A stretch of 64,000 nt of DNA from Prochilodus magdalenae. Lineage: Eukaryota > Chordata > Actinopteri > Characiformes > Prochilodontidae. The position numbers were made by a program, and so were the translations under genes. Location of the stretch: the NCBI GenBank assembly GCA_024036415.1, contig JAMWET010000641.1:1-64000 (forward strand). Reading direction: 5' to 3'. Below, piece by piece: positions 23,691 to 34,865 of this stretch. The notes beneath the pieces were generated by a model, which was not told where the DNA came from, searched no databases, and was given only the letters and a program-made list of their open reading frames with translations. The first letter of the stretch is position 1; each line of letters begins with the position of its first letter.

Positions 23691-24119
23691 ACGCCATCCC
23701 CACTTCATAGGAAGTCTCTCAATTAACAAGTGACTGAGCCAGCTGGGGACCAGGTGCCATCCCTGCCTGGACAATGCATGGGTCATTGGACCACCTATCT
23801 CGACCATGCTAAACACCAGGCCTTTCTGCACTCAGCTCAGCGGTACATTTCCTGCACGTCCAGTAAGGTGACCACACACAGAATGCACTTCTATGGTCCA
23901 GTCCTCGGTGCTGTGCTTATTGATGATCTGCTTTTTGAGAATATGATTTTAGATTAATTGTTGAATTCACATTTAGGCTCCAGCTCTGCTCCTTTTCTAC
24001 AAGATAGCTTCAGCAAACACTTCCTGTTATGCATATATTAATCCAACTCATCATAATGTTTTAATTACTTTGTTATTGTGTCCTGTCAATAAATTTCTTT
24101 CATTAAAACTAATTTGGAT
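23691..24119. other. Unassigned stretch without a gene
   Basis: Contains TCAATAAATTTCTTTCATT at about 24086, a possible polyadenylation region of an LTR-like element. No coding frame is supported. Confidence 0.3.
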
Positions 24120-26230
24120 ATATGGCTCAATACTGTGACAAGCTGTCACACCTCCGGGTCTCCATGAAACTTCCAATTTCCTTGACTCCATTTTCCCAGA
24201 GTGCACTATCCGATGACATCACACTCGCATGTCCCCATTCTCCCAATCACACCCCATTCTCTAGGCCTGGCTCTCCTGAATTCTAAGTTACACACACCTG
24301 CTGCTCATTCCCCTCACTCCATTTAAACCTCTCACAAACACTCAGTCACTGCCAAGTTTTGACAAACCCCTGTTTGTTTTTCTCTTATCTTTTACGTTCT
24401 GGGGTGCATTTCCCGTACAACGACGGAGTTTAGCACTGAACTAACGTGGTCCGATGCATCGTTAAACTAACAAACATCTGAAGTACGACCGTTTCCCGAA
24501 AGCGTCGTACTTTGTTAGTACCACAGTAGTTTGAACCATGTTGGTTTGAACGACCATAACTCGAACCACCATGTTTCCAGATGTGTTCGGTCGGACTTTC
24601 ACAGCGGGAAACAGCGGGAAAGCTCACGAAGTATTTATAATATATTAATGTGCATCATTATCATTATAAACATGGTAATAATATGCAAAGCTTCTTTTAG
24701 AAGGAACAAATGGAAGAGCTTTTAGCCACACCGATGCATTTGTAGGCTCTGATACTGCGATTACTTAGATACATCGCTGTGTCTCATTGGTGCAGTGGGC
24801 TAATCTGATAAACGCTATGCGATAGCGATGTGATCCGTTTCTCATGCATGCAGACGCGGGGTCAAATCTGAAGTGTTCTTCCCACCTTTTTATAAGGATA
24901 ACAAAAGCTCTCAGTGTTACAATGTACCCCCCCCACCCCTATTGCTATTTATTTGCATTGCATTATGTACTGGGTGATCCTTCCTGCATCCCCATCCCTT
25001 CTACCCATTCTTTTTCCCTTGTTCTAGTCGTGGGAGGTGTATAATGTATCTATTTAAAGAGCCATGTTGGCACTCCTTCAGTATTGGAAATGAAATATTT
25101 AAATTCATCTTGGACTACTAGATTTTGATTACTATACTCCAAAGTGGAGCTATAATGTCATGTTGTTTTTAATAAGCTATTTTAAGACAAGCTGAGAAAT
25201 ACACAAAACCATAACACAGTGTTCAGGAAACAACAGCTGTTAACCCTTTAATCAGAATTTGTCTCTCCTGTTCCCTCTATTAAAACGAACATTTTTATTA
25301 GTTTATTTCATACTGGTCACTCCTAGTTCTAAAACCTCAGGTCTAAAAAACAGAACACATGATGGGGTATTAGAAGGTGTTGAGTGATGACTGGGTATTA
25401 ATACTAGGGCTATATTTGCTTGAACGGTTTACCCTACAACCTAACATGTCTTGAACGGGGACCAGCAACATTAAGCCTATTTAACCACCTCCTGCTCCAC
25501 CAGTGATACCACAGAAACACCGGAGAGTGAAATAATGCTGGAAAAGCAGAGCCCGTCTAAAGTTACACAGCTAACACGCACATGGATTATAGCGATATTA
25601 TTTAAAGAATGCAGCTAAAAGTATAAACAGAGAAATACACTGGGATGTGTGTTGGGAACTACACGTTCAAAGCCTTTGAAAGTATAAATGTTCGCACCCG
25701 GAGTTTCATGTAAATTTTCAGCTTACTGACACGTTTCCTGGCGTCCTGCGTCATCGATGACGCGGTCACCAGGAACTAAGCTTCTAACCACAGGTCTATA
25801 GCTGTAGTTCCAACTACTCAACTTAACGACAGTGTTTGCGAACGTTCGGTGGAACTACGGTTTTGGGAAACACCTGTGTCGCTTAACGATGGTTCGGACT
25901 ATGTAAGTTACCAACGTGGTTACCTCCATAGTTTGAACCATGGTTTTGGGAAACACTTGCGTCGCAGCTGTGTCATTCCAACTATGTAAGTTGCTAACGT
26001 AGTTAGCAACGATGGTTTTGGGAAACGCACCCCTGACCTCTTTTGTCTTTGACTCTCTGTTTTGCTCAGCCCCTTTGATTTGTTTGCCTGGTTATTTTGC
26101 CTTTCTGCTTTTTGACTCTCCTTCTGTTTATCTCGACTACTCTCTTGGTTTTGCACCTTTGCATTCGTACGCTGGTCTGTCTGACTTCCTGGTTTTCGAC
26201 CTACCATTATTATGAAGTTTACGTTTAGTT
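24120..26230 (+). repeat. Dispersed repeat family D, copy 2 (split)
   Basis: The left half (24120-24401, GACTCCATTTTCCCAGAGTG) and the right half (26033-26230, CTTTTTGACTCTCCTTCTG) together match the uninterrupted copy at 43635-44110 in order and orientation. The break coincides exactly with the Harbinger-like insertion and its 3-bp duplication. Confidence 0.6.
24402..26032. mobile_element. Harbinger-like non-autonomous element, 1631 bp
   Basis: The left end reads GGGTGCATTTCCC and the right end, reverse-complemented, GGGTGCGTTTCCC. The flanks are a 3-bp CTG duplication (24399-24401 and 26033-26035). GGGTGCGTTTCCCAAAAC termini with 3-bp target duplications are typical of fish PIF/Harbinger elements. 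Both ends contain repeated GTTTGAACCATGGT/GTTAGCAACG-type subterminal motifs. No transposase or Myb-like ORF survives; the interior is AT-rich with stops in all frames. A tRNA-like box pair near 24790-24880 is too weak to call. Confidence 0.65.
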
Positions 26231-26254
26231 TTAGTTAAGAACTCATAAAAGTTA

Positions 26255-27060
26255 GTAGGTAGGTTTCTGAGGACAGGTTATCTCTTCATTAGGGGAAAGC
26301 TGAATCCATTTTGTTTGGTATGAGGTTAAAATTGCGAAGGTATGAAGGTTTAAGGTACTGTATTAGAATTGGTTTTAAGGTACTGTATTACTGTATTAGT
26401 ACCTAAGAATTCAGTTAATTATTTAGGATGTACATTGGACAGTTATGTCAAGAGGGGGTAAGGCATGTAAGATTTTGAGGTAAACCAAAGGATTTGTTTT
26501 CTTAATTTCTGGATAGAAAAACAATGTCAAGTTTGGTGGGAGTTTTGGTTCAGCCTCATTTTGATTATGCTTGTTGTTTCTTGTATGAAGATATTTCCAA
26601 CTACATTACAACTACACAAGCTTCAAACCTCTTAAAACAAATTAGTTGGCATTATTTTAAACATTTCTATGAGAACTCATGTGGAATTGTCTTATTTTTC
26701 AACACCTGGATCTTTAAAAGTTCAAAGTAGAGTTGCTTTGATACAGTTATGTAACGGACACTGCTGAGTCATATTATAATGACCCCCAGTCAACATACAA
26801 ATTACCCACTGTGTACAGTACGGCCAGCACCCAGACCTGCTGACTCAATAAGGTCCTGGTAGGTTGTTGCAGATATCTGGAGCTGTGCTGACTGCAGTGC
26901 ATCCCACAGCTGCTGGAGGGTACGTGGAGGAGGATCCATAGAGTGAACACAACGATCAAGAGGGTCCCACAGAGACTCAGTTAGGTTTGTTGGATATCAG
27001 TGTTTTTGTATAAGTGTGTATGTGTACAAGTGTGTATACGTTTACCAGGTGTGGAACAAC
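26255..27060 (+). mobile_element. LINE remnant (reverse transcriptase C-terminal part)
   Basis: At 26524-26700 the frame reads LVGVLVQPHFDYACCFLYE, the typical segment after the palm domain of jockey/CR1/L2-type reverse transcriptases. Upstream, 26270-26340 (ACAGGTTATCTCTTCATTAG) matches 48845-48910, and downstream 27000-27060 matches about 48958-49020. So this is a second copy of the LINE at 48.2-49.0 kb. It is truncated and frameshifted. Confidence 0.5.
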
Positions 27061-27224
27061 TGCATCACCAGAACAGAACCCATTTACAACAGGACGGAGT
27101 CCCTGGGAGAATGTTGCCCTCAGGGTTCTACAGGTCATAGATCAAACACCACTTGGGAGACAGTTGACCATTTGTTGACCCTAGATAAGATCACACCCTC
27201 TTTTTTATGTTTAGGGGTTAAAGA

Positions 27225-28090
27225 TTGTATAAAACCTGTGTGACACACCTCCCCAATCCAAGCAATGCAGGCGTCACAAAATTCAGAGAGGAATTGTTGG
27301 TCTTTTGCAAAGAATTCAGACCTACAACCAGTGAGCTGCGATGCCTACTGATGATCAAGATGGGCATACACTGGGCTAAAGTCTCCCAGAAATTCTCATT
27401 TGAGACTCATCAATCCACAATGGGGCCATGAAGACAATACAGTATACTGTGAGTGCATCACTGTGCTACAGCAGCGCCTTACGACAAGCTTCTCTGTTCA
27501 CATGTACGTGATAAAGACTGCGATGTGCAAGTAGGAAGATTCAGAGTCAGTCCACAGCTATCTGACACGACTCACTGAGGTGCACGACTCCAACTCAGGC
27601 CTAGAACGACCACAGGCCCTCGCCGGGAAGGCGGAGCAGTCACAGAATGGAAAGCACATCTTCACAACAGCTTCATGAATGGTGGCTGAAACCTGAGATT
27701 GCTGCGATGGTTAAGAGTCTCTGCATCACTTGGGACTCAGGCAACCTGTCCCAAATTCAGCAGTACGCAGTGCACGCTGAAAAGCTTCTGAGAGAAAGGC
27801 AGAAGAAGACAGCTGAGAAAAGGAGCAAAGACCTACACAGGGCCACACTGACCATGCTACAGACGGCTCGCCCGGATGAGAGAATCGGGCGAGGGGGAGG
27901 GAAAGGAAGAGGAAGGGGCAGGGGTACATTTAAGCCAGGAGGTCCAAACAGTCAAGACTTTTGCTGCTACAGCTGTGGTAAACTTTGGGCACTCTGCCAA
28001 AGAATGCCCAGAAGCGGAGGGTGCAAGCCAAGGCCGAGACCAAGGCCAGGCCGACTGACGGGCAGAGGCCGAGGATGGGGACACAGCTGA
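27225..28090 (+). pseudogene. ERV gag remnant with split zinc knuckle
   Basis: A capsid-like piece (27240-27400, KFREELLVFCKEF) is followed after frame breaks by a 147-codon frame from 27647. That frame contains IQQYAVHAEKLLRERQ, a basic Arg/Gly-rich stretch, and the first half of a CCHC zinc knuckle (CYSCGK). The second half of the knuckle continues only in another frame. Gag would have formed the particle core and bound RNA. The frame change inside the knuckle disables nucleocapsid. Confidence 0.65.
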
Positions 28091-28249
28091 GAACAGAGGA
28101 GGTAACAAACAAAACACTGAGAATCAGTTAGCTCATATCAGACAGGAACACACACTCTCTGAACCAACCACAGAACAACTCTAGGCAGCAACACGATCTC
28201 CAAACGAGCCAGGGTGAAACTGCTTCAACGTTTTTGAACTACACAGCAT

Positions 28250-28560
28250 TTTCTCTTCACTCAGCTACCTTACGTGGCACTCAATGTAAATGGAAGGCAT
28301 ATTTAACTTTTTAGTAGATTCTGGTGCAACCCATTCAGTGATCAGACAAGGGGAGTTCACAGCGCCCCCAGAGTTAAGTTCTAATACCATTCGCTCCATG
28401 GCAGCAACAGGCCACTCTGTATTGGAACATCTCTCAGAATGACTGAAACGTGTAACTGAGGATGGGCAGGAGACAGAACATTCATTCCTGATTTCCTCCA
28501 CCTGCCCTGTCAGTTTGCTAGGCAGAGATTTGATATGTAAATTCAGTTTCAGTTCAGTCT
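28250..28560 (+). pseudogene. ERV protease remnant
   Basis: The aspartyl-protease signature region (DSGATHS) is recognisable at about 28318-28340, and a GRDL motif near 28520 marks the C-terminal end, as in retroviral proteases. Stops and frame changes separate the two. It follows gag and precedes pol, as expected for a class I element. Confidence 0.55.
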
Positions 28561-29389
28561 AAATAACTTCTAGCATGCGTTAAATTGAGCGCAGAACTCC
28601 TCTTGTGTCTCTGTGAGTGGAAACTGTCCAGATGCAGTGACCAAGGTCACAGAACACTTAGTGCAGCTAGCTAAGGAGAAAAGACTTTTCTGGAACTGAC
28701 TACATGGCACATGCGGACCTCCACTGCACTGCACGTGTGTGTGAGGGTCCGGATGAGCATTATGAGAGGGGATGGTTTAAAGACTCTTGCAAATGCGAGT
28801 GGCTGAGTATACAGGCCCCTATATTGTTCAAAACATTACTGTTTGGTACAACTACATCATTGTACAAACTCGCGTAGGGCCATTGCTGATTCCTCCACTG
28901 ACTCTCCATTGCACTGTCAGGCAGAACTGTGGAATGTAGTGGAGTTAAAACCTCATATCTCACTAGCAAAGCCAAATTCATGTTGGTGGAAGGATGTGGG
29001 GAGGTGGATAAAGGAGTGTCCCCCACACAAAGTCACTGACTGGCGATTAACAAAAGACCCCAGCATCCTCTACAGCCCTAGCAAAGGAGTCTTTGAACAA
29101 TCTCTCTGTTTGTGTGTTCATGTTGAGCACATCGTTCGTACGTCTACACGCAGTGTAGGGAACTTCTCTTGTCTTACAGGAGAAACCACTCCAACAAGGG
29201 TGCACCCCAGATTGGCAGAAGTCCCAAAAGAATTATGGGCTACCGGTAAACATGATGTAGGTTTGGTTAAAAATGCTGAACTAGATGTGATCACACACAA
29301 ATCACTGAGTTCAGGCCTAGGCAGACTCAGTGCCCCCTAAAACAAGAGATCACTGAAGGCATCAGGCCAGTTTTTGAGTCTTTACTGAA

Positions 29390-30190
29390 GGCATGAGTAA
29401 TTGTCCCTTGTCCGGACTCCCCAGTGCGCACCCCCATTTTTTTCTGTAAAAATAACTCATAGACCACCGCAGCCCGATGAGTGGCGATTCGTACAGGACC
29501 TGCAGGCTGTAAATGTGTCTGTCAGACAGCGAGCACCAGATGTTCCAAACCCTTACACCTTTTTCAGTGTTCTGGTTCACAAGGACAGTCAGTATTGGTT
29601 TGTGTTTACGTTTGATGGAAAGCCATACACATTCACACGTCTGTGTCAAGGCTATTGTGAGTCACCTACAATCTACAGTCAGATTCTGAGAGACAGTTTG
29701 AGCTCATTCACAGCTGCTTCGGGCTCTACCTTGATACCCTCTAGGGACACCCTCTAGGGAGCAATGTGAGAATGACACCATGGCACTGTTGCCACACCTC
29801 GTTAGAGAGGGCCACAAGGCTAGCCTTTCAAAACTCGCACTTTCAAAACTTCAAAACAAGCGCACTTTTTAGGCCATGCACTCTAAGGTTGCCTGGACGC
29901 CTGGGGCAAAGGGAAGCATTCGAAAATCTGAAAAACTTTACAGACCACTCCAACTTTGTGTCTTCCAGACCCTCTGAAACAATTTGTGCAAACTGTGGAT
30001 GGAAAGAATGGCTGTATGACCTCTGTTCTTTTGCAAAAACATCGGGACAGATTGCGACCAGTGGCCTACTTTTCAGGTAAATTGGATCCAGTGGCAGCAG
30101 GCCTTCCTCTCAGCCGGCTAGCTGTAGCGGCAGCAGAAAAGGCTGTAGCACACAGGGTGATGGGGAGCCACATGATTGTGTTGCCTTGAC
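29390..30190 (+). pseudogene. ERV reverse transcriptase remnant
   Basis: The frame at 29401-29757 reads WRFVQDLQAVN, then VPNPYT, then FTFDGKPYTFTRLCQGY, matching in order the fingers and early palm of gamma/epsilon-type reverse transcriptases. The frame ends before the YxDD active site, which is not seen. The connection region (PVAYFSGKLDPVAAGLP, 30060-30110) follows in a different frame. Confidence 0.65.
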
Positions 30191-30480
30191 TAATGAACAT
30201 TGTTCCCCCAGAACAGACCTCAAGGACGAGCCATTACACGATCCAGATGTGGTTCTTTATGTTGATGGTTCAGCATCACGCGACCCAGAGACCGGTAAGA
30301 ACAGAGTGGGCTCTGCAGTAGTAACAGATAATGAAGTCATCAGATCAGGTGCACTTACTGCACACCTGTCAGCACAGGCGGCTGAGCTATATGCTGTCAT
30401 AGAGGCATGCAGGTGTGCATCCGGTAAAACGGTAACTATCTATACCGATAGTCGCTATAGCTTTGGTGTGGTCCCTCCAC
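30190..30480 (+). pseudogene. ERV RNase H remnant
   Basis: An open frame contains LYVDGSASRD, SAQAAELYAVIEACR and TIYTDSRYSFGVV. These hold three acidic RNase H positions (D, E, D) in the right order and spacing. It is the best-preserved domain of the element but is followed at once by a jump into integrase-like sequence, so the junction is deleted. Confidence 0.65.
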
Positions 30481-30980
30481 CTGAGGGTCACCCATGTCTC
30501 CCGAAATGCATGTTTCCATGTTTCACATGGGAAGGACCATGTGTCAAGCCTTCCCCACTTCCAAACAGGATTCAGGTGCGGTGGCAAAAGCTCTGCTGAA
30601 AGACATCATACCTAGGTGGGCAATTCCAGGGAAAATTTCCCGTGACAAAGGAACACCTTTTTGCAAGTGCAGCACTCAAGCAGGTGGGGATATTTCTGGG
30701 AATTAACATGAGACAGCATTGTGCAGAACAGTTGCATGACCTGAAACCAGGTGAAGGATTTTCGAAGATGCTGCTGGAATAAACCCAGGTGGACAGGACC
30801 TGGGTGCAACTCTCCACACACTCCGCGGTGAAGGTCAGCGGCAGGGTCACATGGGTACACGCGAGCCACTGCAGAAGGGCTCCAGATCCCTTGGAAGGAC
30901 TTCAACCACCGAAAGAAGAATTCTAGCCAATCAGGAGGCCTCTAGGAGGACCATTGCACACGAGCAACGACACCATTCGC
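30480..30980 (+). pseudogene. ERV integrase remnant
   Basis: Fragments such as LLKDIIPRWAIPGKISRDKGTPF match the second catalytic-Asp region of retroviral integrases, with the usual S-D-N/R-G-T-x-F layout. Later pieces lie in other frames. The N-terminal HHCC region was not found. It sits between RNase H and the envelope remnant. Confidence 0.5.
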
Positions 30981-31002
30981 GAAGCACGTACACCTCACAT
31001 GA

Positions 31003-31024
31003 TATATATATATATATATATATA
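31003..31024. repeat. Short (AT)n run
   Basis: About ten AT dinucleotides between the integrase and envelope remnants. Confidence 0.9.
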
Positions 31025-31282
31025 ACACCTGTAAATGACAAGCTGTACTTCTTCAAACATCGTTAACCTCATTTCATGGTACAAGTGGTACTTGTAAGCT
31101 GACTTAGGTGACAGAACGGAGTGTGTTAGGCGAAGGGACTTTTGTAGATGACATCCAACGCCACAAAGTTCCCTGACAGATTATTGCTGTAGGTTGGACG
31201 GTAATCAGTAGTTTGCATTTGGTAGTAGTTTGCTAACTAGTTTCAGTGTGTTAACGCTAAAACAACAAGGCCCCGGTAAGTC

Positions 31283-31303
31283 TAGGGTTAGGGTTAGGGT
31301 TTA
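31283..31303. repeat. Interstitial telomere-like (TTAGGG)3 tract
   Basis: Just over three consecutive vertebrate telomere units on the plus strand, inside the retroviral remnant between integrase and envelope. This is too short for a telomere or fusion point. It may mark repair of a double-strand break. Confidence 0.8.
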
Positions 31304-31439
31304 CCGCTCACTGATAAAGGGGGATAAAATGCCTCATGGTATCAGGGCTAGCATCTCTGGAACCCGTGGACAGGCCCAGTGTCCTGTACAGGATGGTCTC
31401 TCCTCCTAGGGGGAGGGACAGCTGCCCTGTTTAATAAAA

Positions 31440-31790
31440 TTGCCTGGCATGGCAAGTGGAGTACTGTGCATAGCAAATGAGACTGAATCAGCTTTACAGT
31501 CAGGCGACATGGAGTTTAGGGCTATTAGAACAGCAGTCATCCAGCCTAGACTGGCCCTAGGCATCTTACTGGCAGAGAAAGGAGGGGTATGCAAACTTCT
31601 GGTCCCATCGTGTTTTTATATTCCTAAATCACATGGTAACCTGACTAGCATTGTCGATCATATGTGCATAGCTGTGCATTCCCCGGAGGAGAAAGAGACC
31701 TCATGGTTCTCATGGTTGCATGTGGTACTAGGTGGATGGACGACTTGGATCCTAGATCTGACAAGGTACTGCAGCTCAGGTATGACATAG
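31440..31790 (+). pseudogene. ERV envelope transmembrane-subunit remnant
   Basis: The 116-codon frame contains QPRLALGILLAEKGGVCKLL followed by CFYIP. This resembles the heptad and immunosuppressive-like region plus the CX6C motif of class I retroviral TM proteins; the usual second Cys after CX6C is Phe here. The hydrophobic anchor is truncated and the frame ends after about 116 codons. No surface-subunit sequence is recognisable. It is described only as a relic. Confidence 0.5.
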
Positions 31791-31850
31791 ACTGTGACGA
31801 CGCAGATTATGATGATGAAGACTATGATGATGACTGTGACCAATGAGCTT

Positions 31851-32089
31851 ATATTTCTAAGATAATGTAATTTCATTTACTCATTTCATTTTTCCTACTT
31901 AGGCCAAAGGTCACTGTAGCTTGCTAAATACCTCAGAGTGCTCTACACTCACAAGAAACAGCCTTAGCTCATCTATTACAGCAATGATGATGAAAAAATA
32001 TTACAACGTCCAATGATGTGGCAAGTTGAATCCTTAGGAATTCTGTTATGTTTTGATGTTGTACTTTTTTTCCTTGTCTTCATTATTGT
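31851..32089. other. Unassigned short spacer
   Basis: AT-rich sequence after the envelope remnant. No LTR boundary or exon could be recognised. Confidence 0.4.
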
Positions 32090-33499
32090 CTCATAGTATT
32101 TGAGTAAAACATCTGTCTACATCACATCTTAATTTCTGACATATTTTCAGCGTGTACTGTGGGTTTGTTTGTTGTCAGGGGAAACATGGTGGAGGGTTGA
32201 AAGCTCTCCTGAGATTTTTCAGCTTTCTGAGAGAAGTCAGTCTGATGTGTGGTACTGATGTTCTGTTACGGTCTGTGTTAACTGACCATAGGCCACAGAT
32301 GCAGCAGACAGAGATTAATCCAACACTGATCATAAAATCATAAAATCATAAAATTATAATTTCACTGGGACACAGCCACACAGACACAGTAGCTGACTCA
32401 GCAACATATATTCCTTTTCTGCTGAGGGTGCTGTTGGCAAGTTATTGACAAGTGATGAAAATGATCTGGTGGAATGTGTTCTGGACGGCGTTTGCCAGAC
32501 TGAGTGCAGTACATGAGAGTATGTAGCTGGTATTGGTGTTGAGAAGTGTAAGTGTGCACTACTGGAAATCAGAGATCTTAGTCTGAGATCTTAGTTTCTG
32601 AATTTACCATCTTTCTAGCTTCTATTTGATAATCACATTTCAAATCTCCTATTAGACAGTGTAAATGTATATATGGTGAGCTACATTTGAAGTTACATAT
32701 TGTTTTAACACCATTACAGCAAAATCACATAACTAAATATTTATTTAAATAACACTTGTGTAATGGAAAAATAAAATATTGAATTATTTAGATTATATTT
32801 CATATTTAAATTAACAATGTAAATGCAGACATACAAGTACATTCCTATTTAAAATTTATTTCACATTAGCTACTGACAAAATGGTTTCATATGAATAAGG
32901 AGAGTTATATTTTTAAATGTAAATAAGACACAGTGTGACCCCTCTATGACCCCTCTGTAGATTATTAGGTTAAAGTGACCAGCATGTACAATTTAAACAT
33001 CAATAAACCCCCTGAAAACCACTGGATGTAGTAAATACAGTATCTACTCCAAATATAACCTTTAATAATTTTAATCATGTTTCACTGAATCTGACCTTTA
33101 TACACCTTTTCAGTACTAACTAAAATCTAAAGCTCTAAATAGTCTTTTAAACTCCTATTTAGTGAGTCACAGACTGGCTCTACTGCCTCAGACATCTTTT
33201 AATATCTATGTAACTTGTAGTAGATATAAAAATGCTGATGAATTCGAATCACAACAGTGACTTATTACTGATGATGATTTGATATGTGGTCTTTGTTTTG
33301 GACTGATGTGTAAAATCATTTCATCTCTCTGATCTCTGCTGGCTTGTGATGAATTTGTGAGAAGATAAGATATGCGGTGATGCGGCTGCAGTGTGTGTGT
33401 GCAGCCTGTGTTTCACAGTCTCTGTTTTTGTATCTGGGGCAGAATTACAGCCTGTAGGACGTTTAGGTGAAATAGTTTTAAGGTACAGATTAACTCTGC

Positions 33500-33700
33500 T
33501 CTCTCTATCTTCATCTCTAAACTTTCTTTCTTTCTCTCTCTTCTTTCTCACACTCTCTCTCCATACTCACTCTCTCTCAGTCACTCCCTCTCTTTTTCTG
33601 TCTCTCTCTCTCTCTCTCTAAACTCTCCTCTCATCTTCCCTTCTCTCACAACACATTCTCTTTGTCTTTGTTCCTTTTCTCTCTCTCTCTCTAACACTAA
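33500..33700. repeat. CT-rich simple repeat
   Basis: Interrupted (CT)n/(TTCT)n sequence on the intron side of the LRR exon donor, at the same relative place where the other blocks have (AT)n or (TCAC)n. Confidence 0.85.
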
Positions 33701-33787
33701 CACACACACAGACACACACTCTGTATGTAGAAAAGTTCTCTTGGTGTGATTGTGATCTTAAATAGAGAACGTAATTCAGTAACTCAC

Positions 33788-33961
33788 TGTAGTTTTTCCA
33801 GTTTACAGTGTGGATCCTCCAGTAGACCAGACAGCAGCTTCACTCCTGACTTTCCTGGATTATTAGCACTCAGATTCAGCGCTCTCAGGTGTGAGGGGTT
33901 TGATTTCAGAGCTGAAACTAAAGCAGCACAACCTCTCTCTGTAATACTGCAGCCAGACAGA
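33788..33961 (-). CDS. NLR leucine-rich repeat exon
   Basis: A 174-bp minus-strand exon with acceptor TCTCTACAG and donor GTGAGTTACT. The uninterrupted cassette starts LSGCSITERGCAAL, contains PSHLRALNLSANN and ends HCKLEKLQ. It differs from its sisters in RALNLSANN and in GKSG for GESG. It follows the exon at 46506 in the transcript, across an intron that holds the 60-bp minisatellite, two broken LRR exons and a Tc1-like element. Confidence 0.9.
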
Positions 33962-34865
33962 CTGTAGAGAGAAAAAATAAAAACTCACATCATTATTAAC
34001 ATTCATAAACACCACACACTGAAAGAGAACCACACACAGATGAACATTCTGACCTTGTATCACCTTGTACTAGTTTTACATTTCTAAAATAAATATTCAC
34101 ACACGTCTAAACATTCATATCAGTGTGGAGTCAGAAGGGACTGCTTACAGACCTTAATGAGCTGTTGGGCTAAGTGAAAGAAAACACTGCTCCAAAAAGA
34201 AACGGTCAACTGAAGTAATGGAATGAATTATACACCTCCCTCAAGGAGTAACTCCTACAGTGAGGCCAGAGATGTTCTGTCTTCTCAGTCAGCTGTGTAT
34301 AAAATTTGGTGCACATTAAACAAAATGGGAAAGTGATAAAAAGAAAACATGGGTGGACCAAGAAAGACATAAGAGCATCAGGACAGGAAACTCAAAGCAG
34401 TATGTCCTGAAAATAACAGGCTAAAGACGAGCAGTCATGGAGTGGGAATGACTGGATGAGAGTTTCAGTTCTTTTGGCCCTGCTGTGTTACTGAGAGCCT
34501 ATATACTGAGGGTCAGCTGATGACCACGTAGTGCACAGACACAAACAGTCCATCCATTGCTTAAAAAAAAAAAAAAAACACCACATTAAACACAAGCTTT
34601 CAATAATTAACAAATTGTGTTTTTAAAGTTACAGAAAATGCTCTGCAAAATATAACACTACTAGCAGATAACACTCTGCAAATAAGCTGGGTTTGGCTGA
34701 CCGCCATCCGAACCTGACTCTGGCTTCATTCCCAAACTTTTACTTTTCAAATTTCAATGAAATCTGTAAGAATACAATCATCAGGTACTAAAGCAGAGGG
34801 TCACCTTGGTCTCAGAGAAGCACTCCACTGTAAACTCCAGTCATTCCAGTCACTTAGTGCCCTTA

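Larger units (their letters stand above)
27225..31850 (+). mobile_element. Degraded class I endogenous retrovirus
   Basis: Gag, protease, reverse transcriptase, RNase H, integrase and envelope remnants appear in that order on the plus strand, inside the large NLR intron and antisense to it. The reverse transcriptase motifs resemble the gamma/epsilon-retrovirus group rather than Ty3. Every domain carries stops or frame changes, and the YxDD catalytic motif of reverse transcriptase was not found. No pair of LTRs was identified at the ends. It is a fossil, not a functional provirus. Confidence 0.7.

Noticed and set aside
23218..23831. 161- and 72-codon ORFs on the minus strand
   Set aside because: No recognisable domain; the block 4 counterpart is rearranged. 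A TATA-like stretch and TGGCGACC nearby hint at an LTR and primer site, but no paired LTR or polyprotein was found.
24778..24880. tRNA-like A and B boxes inside the Harbinger-like element
   Set aside because: No cloverleaf can be drawn; the box matches are weak.
31283..31303. Telomere or chromosome-fusion point
   Set aside because: Only about three TTAGGG units inside retroviral sequence.
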